The position numbers and the translations under genes were made by a program. Positions 8,701-9,057 of a DNA stretch of 9,057 nucleotides are shown here, piece by piece. Each line of letters begins with the position of its first letter. The stretch's first letter is position 1. Origin of the DNA: CAZWCE01 sp964632505 (GTDB lineage: Bacteria; Planctomycetota; Planctomycetia; Pirellulales; Thermoguttaceae); the NCBI GenBank assembly GCA_964632505.1, contig CAZWCE010000047.1, forward strand, positions 1 to 9,057, written 5' to 3'. The notes beneath the pieces were generated by a model. The model did not search any database. It was not told the origin of the DNA and was given only the letters and a program-made list of their open reading frames with translations.

Positions 8701-8870
8701 TCGGCTGTGAGCTTTGCATTCAGCCCGTTCCCGGAGTGATCCCGAACGGCGGAGTTTTCTACGGCGTCGAAAGTCCAGTGCAGAAGCGGTCGCTCGGCCG
8801 CAATGGCTGGAGCAGCATAAGTGAACACGAGAAGAACCAAACAAGGAAGACCAATGTCAGTTCGCGTCAT
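5775..8870 (-). CDS. Secreted LamG and right-handed beta-helix protein, probable glycan-active enzyme
   Basis: The 1031-residue product starts with a Sec signal peptide (core at about 8-20, cleavage near A-I-A at 22-24). The ATG at 8870 is chosen for its GGAG site and because the signal peptide follows at once; an upstream in-frame ATG at 8978 would add 36 unhelpful residues. Residues about 28-245 form a LamG/concanavalin-like domain: LLHWTFD (29-35), WNHLAVV (164-170), IRLYLNGVLVGD (178-189), GLVDEVTLYRSALS (217-230). Residues about 250-352 are helical and repeat-like. From about 374 a right-handed parallel beta-helix begins with the typical opening VDGKDGNPGTRQEPFATL (380-397), then FVDGEAMPLARWPN (519-532), and later coils with an Asn ladder (HNLMF, FNEIH, HNYFH, YGNVF, DNNLF). 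This resembles GH120/GH141-type enzymes and polysaccharide lyases. Candidate catalytic acids by analogy are D815/D816/D821 (SDDQGAID) and D859/D860 (IRFDDAISG); the family and the substrate are not established. The LamG domain probably binds glycan at the periplasmic or outer surface. Confidence 0.88.
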   Translation of the reverse strand: MTRTDIGLPCLVLLVFTYAAPAIAAERPLLHWTFDAVENSAVRDHSGNGLNAKLTAELVDSPAGQAVKMNGDSKRLVSISLPEERRLGVQSWTIMAMLMPQRFDYEGPQNQRRIVSYGGYPETQFVVDIRNTGLVNVALPYQDTEGRNQYMGVLSRFPLAKDAWNHLAVVCDRSARMIRLYLNGVLVGDSAIPEEFNTDFNANGNLTIGSSWHNYIGLVDEVTLYRSALSAESVLTDYKRLRPTFQPVDSPALAKERENQRLLGLLDEIRTAWKRDAMNEVRRLARSVMDSDHAPPHFRSYAHLRIAQSHLAEKDLTAAIAVYETIADTTAYPGIHREEARQRIEELQRFVNGKPLRDPEASRTDVPTIDAFVAELFVGVDGKDGNPGTRQEPFATLTRARDEVRKLKSKGIEGPIAVTILPGRYSISEPLQLSTEDSGTADAPVVYRAAERDTVVFYGGHQLSGFTEVTDRTILQRLPAESRGKVLRCDLKSLGIDDYGELKVRGFGQGNAPPALELFVDGEAMPLARWPNQGFVGIGQLLQPGSPQDNTPSVFEYLSDRHERWVGVKDAWLFGYFKFLWADGTIEIAEIDPVKKTITTATPYRYGGTGMDTRQGIQYYAFNLLEEIDMPGEWYLDRNSGILYFYPPSEERPFEAEIGMLSSPMIIMSDVSHVQVRGITLDLGRSLAVEAASCHDCWFVGWTIRRFAGDGFIIRGGTNNRAIGLDVNRIGRSAMLVSGGDRQTLAPGGHVVENCRINDFGRIDRTYTPAIRLEGVGNRVAHNLMFDGPSSAMRIEGNDHTIEFNEIHSMVKESDDQGAIDMFRNPTYRGVVFRHNYFHQIGKTDGGAEVHGQAAIRFDDAISGMVVYGNVFRQCGAGNFGAIQINSGRDNIIDNNLFVECKQGLTGGWRGGNAVWKELRAGKPHSGIIQNDLYLERYPQIATMMDEPGINHLWRNVFYNSGPVTTRSVHIELFENHEFDGIDPGLRKLMNPDLALLQTTPAQQAMPFKPIPFQQIGLYESSHCTVDPNAH

Positions 8871-8877
8871 GGGATGT

Positions 8878-8881
8878 CTCC
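8878..8881 (-). promoter_or_regulatory. Ribosome binding site of the beta-helix gene
   Basis: On the minus strand GGAG lies 7 bases before the ATG at 8870, the same core and spacing as for the propeller gene. It supports the downstream start directly before the signal peptide. Confidence 0.7.
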
Positions 8882-8952
8882 GAGGTTTCTTGAGGAAGAG
8901 AATCGCAGGAGGGAAAGTGGGAATTGAACTAGCGGTTAGTATCGAGTGTGGT

Positions 8953-8978
8953 GTGTCCATTATAGATGAAAGGGACAC
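8953..8978. promoter_or_regulatory. Inverted repeat around the -10 box, candidate operator
   Basis: GTGTCC (8953-8958) and GGACAC (8973-8978) form perfect 6-base arms with a 14-base spacer that contains the minus-strand TATAAT box. The centre-to-centre distance is 20 bases, about two helical turns, which suits a dimeric regulator that would block polymerase. No regulator gene is present in the window, so this is inferred from layout only. Confidence 0.3.
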
Positions 8979-8987
8979 CCAAAACTA
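8959..8987 (-). promoter_or_regulatory. Candidate sigma70-type promoter of the beta-helix gene
   Basis: Read on the minus strand, a perfect TATAAT (8964-8959) follows TAGTTT (8987-8982) after 17 bases. The -10 box is consensus; the -35 box is weak, suggesting low basal activity or activator dependence. Transcription would start near 8952 and leave a leader of about 80 bases before the ATG. Confidence 0.5.
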
Positions 8988-8992
8988 CAGGG

Positions 8993-9008
8993 CACCCGAT
9001 CGTGGGTG
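8993..9008. promoter_or_regulatory. CACCC-N6-GGGTG palindrome between divergent promoters
   Basis: CACCC (8993-8997) and GGGTG (9004-9008) flank GATCGT. The related ACACCC (8975-8980) and GGGTGT (9004-9009) also match as a wider inverted pair. It lies just upstream of the minus-strand promoter and of the possible + strand promoter, a position expected of a shared regulator site. It could instead be chance. Confidence 0.25.
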
Positions 9009-9022
9009 TAGCTGCTCAGGGG

Positions 9023-9051
9023 TTGCGCGAAGATGGGTTATCTGGCATAAT
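9023..9051 (+). promoter_or_regulatory. Possible divergent promoter reading out of the window
   Basis: TTGCGC (9023-9028), a 17-base spacer, then CATAAT (9046-9051) match a sigma70-type pattern on the + strand (four of six and five of six positions). If real, it drives a gene beyond 9057, divergent from the beta-helix gene. Confidence 0.3.
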
Positions 9052-9057
9052 GGCGGA

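Noticed and set aside
8871..8978. An N-terminal extension of the beta-helix protein from the ATG at 8978
   Set aside because: It would place 36 residues before the signal peptide and start upstream of the likely promoter -10 box at 8959-8964, so it would not be transcribed from that promoter.
1..9057. CRISPR arrays, tRNA/rRNA genes, insertion sequences, phage or defence genes
   Set aside because: Reading both strands showed no regularly spaced repeats, cloverleaf-like segments, transposase motifs or nuclease/helicase motifs.

Overview
The window looks like chromosomal DNA from a planctomycete, most likely of the Pirellulales/Rhodopirellula type. This rests on gene content only. There is a secreted PQQ-type beta-propeller protein with a methyltransferase-like N-terminus, a DUF1559 protein, and a very large secreted protein joining a LamG-like domain to a right-handed beta-helix. 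All three architectures are characteristic of that phylum. No rRNA, tRNA, CRISPR array, transposase or phage gene was seen.

Layout. Bases 1-77 probably hold the last codons of an upstream + strand gene. Bases 78-401 are a non-coding leader with a possible hairpin and no convincing promoter. A two-gene + strand unit follows: a 1073-aa secreted double beta-propeller protein (402-3623), then, 24 bases later, a 639-aa single-pass membrane protein with a C-terminal DUF1559 module (3648-5567). Bases 5568-5774 separate convergent genes and contain short repeats and a possible 38-codon minus-strand reading frame (5587-5703). The minus strand then carries a 1031-aa secreted LamG/beta-helix protein (5775-8870). 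At the right edge (8871-9057) are its leader, a good -10 box, short inverted repeats, and a possible divergent promoter reading out of the window.

How the genes may work together. All three large products carry an export or membrane-anchoring signal, so this is an envelope-directed locus. The beta-helix protein resembles carbohydrate-active beta-helix enzymes (GH120/GH141-like) and probably binds and cleaves a polysaccharide. The propeller protein and its DUF1559 partner are probably co-transcribed, but nothing in the sequence ties them to a substrate. The convergent arrangement gives no evidence that the two transcription units share a pathway.

The least explained element is the propeller protein. 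It appears to keep the outline of a class I S-adenosylmethionine methyltransferase fold, with a degraded cofactor loop, directly behind a signal peptide. It also carries a conserved-looking Cys/His set in the first propeller. No defence system or other clear multi-gene novel system is visible.
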